A stretch of DNA of 22,792 nucleotides, taken from assembly GCA_040757655.1 (NCBI GenBank), contig JBFLWV010000035.1, forward strand, positions 1-22,792, given 5' to 3'. Position numbers and translations under genes: made by a program. Shown piece by piece: positions 21,835 to 22,792 of this stretch. The DNA is from 2-02-FULL-49-11 sp040757655. Lineage in GTDB: Bacteria > Patescibacteriota > Patescibacteriia > 2-02-FULL-49-11. The stretch's first letter is position 1, and each line of letters begins with the position of its first letter. The notes under the pieces are model-generated. The model worked only from the letters and a program-made list of their open reading frames with translations, searched no databases and had not been told where the DNA came from.

Positions 21835-22149
21835 TTATCCCCTGATCTTTGTAATCTTCAGTTCCGTAAACTGCTGCCGATGGCCCTGCTTTTTGTAATA
21901 GCGGGTCTTGGGCTTGAATTTTATAATGGTCACTTTTTTAGCGCGCCCTTGCTTCGCCACCGTCGCCTCCACCGCGGCATTTGCCACATACGGCATGCCA
22001 ACTTTCACCTCGCCTCCTTCTCCCGCCGCCACCAGCAACACCTCCCCAAAGGACACTTGCGCGCCCTCCTGCGCATCTAATCTTTCCACGCGCAAAACCG
22101 TGCCTTCTTTCACAAGGTACTGCTTCCCGCCGGTTTTAATGACTGCCAT
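21835..22149 (-). CDS. rplU: Large-subunit ribosomal protein L21
   Basis: A 104-residue protein matching L21: MAVIKTGGKQYLVKEG at the start, a central VSFGEVLLVA and the conserved C-terminal KFKPKTRYYKKQGHRQQFTELKI that binds 23S rRNA. I choose ATG 22149 as in the family; ATG 22161 and 22167 are upstream in frame but would add non-family residues. rpmA (L27), usually the next gene, is not here; the following 180 bases hold only hairpins. The gene follows the DUF192 gene by about 30 bases and is probably cotranscribed with it. Confidence 0.95.
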   Translation of the reverse strand: MAVIKTGGKQYLVKEGTVLRVERLDAQEGAQVSFGEVLLVAAGEGGEVKVGMPYVANAAVEATVAKQGRAKKVTIIKFKPKTRYYKKQGHRQQFTELKITKIRG

Positions 22150-22179
22150 TTGAGTGTCCATAATCATTGATAGTCTAAA

Positions 22180-22662
22180 TTAAATGTCAATAATAGTCAA
22201 ATTTTTAATATCATTTCTCTCTGCCCACCCTGCTGGTACTTCGAGGACATGGGTGACGAAATCGGGCGGTGAATAGGTAGGAAGCGGCGAGTGTGCATCA
22301 GCAGGATAAGGGATGTTGGGCGTGACGCCGATGACTTTGTCTTGGTAAATCCAGATGATGTCAATCGGAAAGCGCATGTCCTTCATCCAAAATGAGGGAC
22401 GGGTTGGAGGATCAAATACAAAGAGCATCCCCTTCCCCTCTTCCAAACTCTCCCGCCCCGATAACCCGCGCGCTTTCTCCTCTGGCGTGCGCATGATTTC
22501 TGCCCTTACCGGAATCCCGTTGAGCGTGATGGCGGCAGTTTTCTGCGTTGACGCGTCGCCGTTTTCTGCCGCAGGCACGACAACATTCCGCCGCCCTGTC
22601 AAAGAGCAGCCCGAAATTGAAATACTAATTAGTATAATTATTGAGAGAATTGTGCGGGACAT
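22180..22662 (-). CDS. DUF192 lipoprotein
   Basis: A 160-residue protein with a lipoprotein signal (MSRTILSIIILISISISGC; lipobox ISGC, Cys19) and a DUF192 domain from about residue 45: RTPEEKARGLSGRESLEEGK, GMLFVFDPPTRPSFWMKDM, FPIDIIWI and a C-terminal VLEVPAGWAERN. DUF192 proteins are small beta-rich and found in many bacteria and archaea; the function is not established. It would be anchored outside the cytoplasmic membrane. It precedes rplU on the same strand. No Shine-Dalgarno at ATG 22662. Confidence 0.9.
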   Translation of the reverse strand: MSRTILSIIILISISISGCSLTGRRNVVVPAAENGDASTQKTAAITLNGIPVRAEIMRTPEEKARGLSGRESLEEGKGMLFVFDPPTRPSFWMKDMRFPIDIIWIYQDKVIGVTPNIPYPADAHSPLPTYSPPDFVTHVLEVPAGWAERNDIKNLTIIDI

Positions 22663-22689
22663 AATAGGTGGCGTACCAGAAATAGCGCT

Positions 22690-22792
22690 TTAAACAGCGC
22701 TTTTCCCGGACGGTAATTTTCGACAGAATGAAATCCAATTCGTGACCTTTGAAATATCCGCACCCGCACATTCAAGAGGCGACTTGCCGTTG
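22690..22792 (-). CDS. C-terminal end of probable transposase/integrase-core protein (partial)
   Basis: A minus-strand frame enters from the right edge and ends at TAA 22692-22690. The visible 34 codons read NGKSPLECAGADIS, then KVTNWISFCRKLPSG. NGKSPLE followed by a hydrophobic tail resembles the C-terminal end of rve/DDE integrase-core transposases (IS481/IS3 type: the N-G-x-S/T-P pattern after the catalytic Glu). The remainder is outside the window, so this is a fair guess. A 6-bp hairpin AGCGCT/AGCGCT (22684-22701) overlaps the stop codon and is followed on the plus strand by TTTT. Confidence 0.5.
   Translation of the reverse strand, partial: NGKSPLECAGADISKVTNWISFCRKLPSGKSAV

Noticed and set aside
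1..22792. UGA recoded as Gly, as in some CPR lineages
   Set aside because: All recognised genes end properly with the standard code and no in-frame UGA is needed to restore a conserved domain; the broken frames are explained by homopolymer runs.

Overview
The window looks like chromosome from a reduced-genome bacterium, most likely a Candidate Phyla Radiation (Patescibacteria, Parcubacteria-like) lineage. This is inferred from the mix of core genes, the near absence of Shine-Dalgarno sequences, several probably leaderless or very short-leader genes, and a GldF/GldG fusion ABC operon with a DUF4340 gene. No 16S or phylogenetic marker beyond L21, RecR and DnaB is available, so the placement is tentative. 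Stops fit the standard code.

Layout. 1-4452 is an AT-rich accessory stretch, all on the minus strand: a Cys-rich small membrane or secreted peptide (239-489), a DUF4143 AAA ATPase (546-1841) whose promoter is buried in a three-half-site palindromic operator, and a transglutaminase-like protein that appears as three reading frames (4452 to 2121). The Cys-rich gene and the transglutaminase gene are broken at runs of 7-8 A (mRNA sense A or T), always in the same direction. 4561-7299 is a P-type cation pump and 7430-7888 a divergent small membrane-anchored protein. 7985-13297 is a minus-strand set: DUF4340, GldFG fusion permease, GldA-like ATPase, a DsbA-like thiol oxidoreductase and a 59-residue acidic protein. 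13308-15194 is transketolase. 15328-15670 is a tRNA-Lys unit with promoter, a decayed tRNA copy and a terminator. 16150-18674 is the plus-strand dnaB-ybaB-recR group. 18826-18997 holds a complete attenuator-like unit. 19144-21648 is tdh-kbl (threonine to glycine), followed by rplU, a DUF192 lipoprotein and the C-terminal end of what looks like a transposase.

Two observations stand out. First, six intergenic gaps and one position inside the transketolase gene are filled by elements built from tandem 7-base units; in the intergenic copies the second half is the imperfect reverse complement of the first. Each locus uses its own heptamers, but period and architecture are shared. Second, 18826-18997 has promoter, a 27-codon ORF rich in Ile, Leu and Val codons, and four RNA segments able to form the classic 1:2, 2:3 and 3:4 pairings ending in an intrinsic terminator, yet no biosynthetic gene follows on that strand. 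Read-through would run antisense into kbl and tdh, which consume threonine, the precursor of isoleucine. The regulatory reading is inference; the pairings are visible in the sequence.
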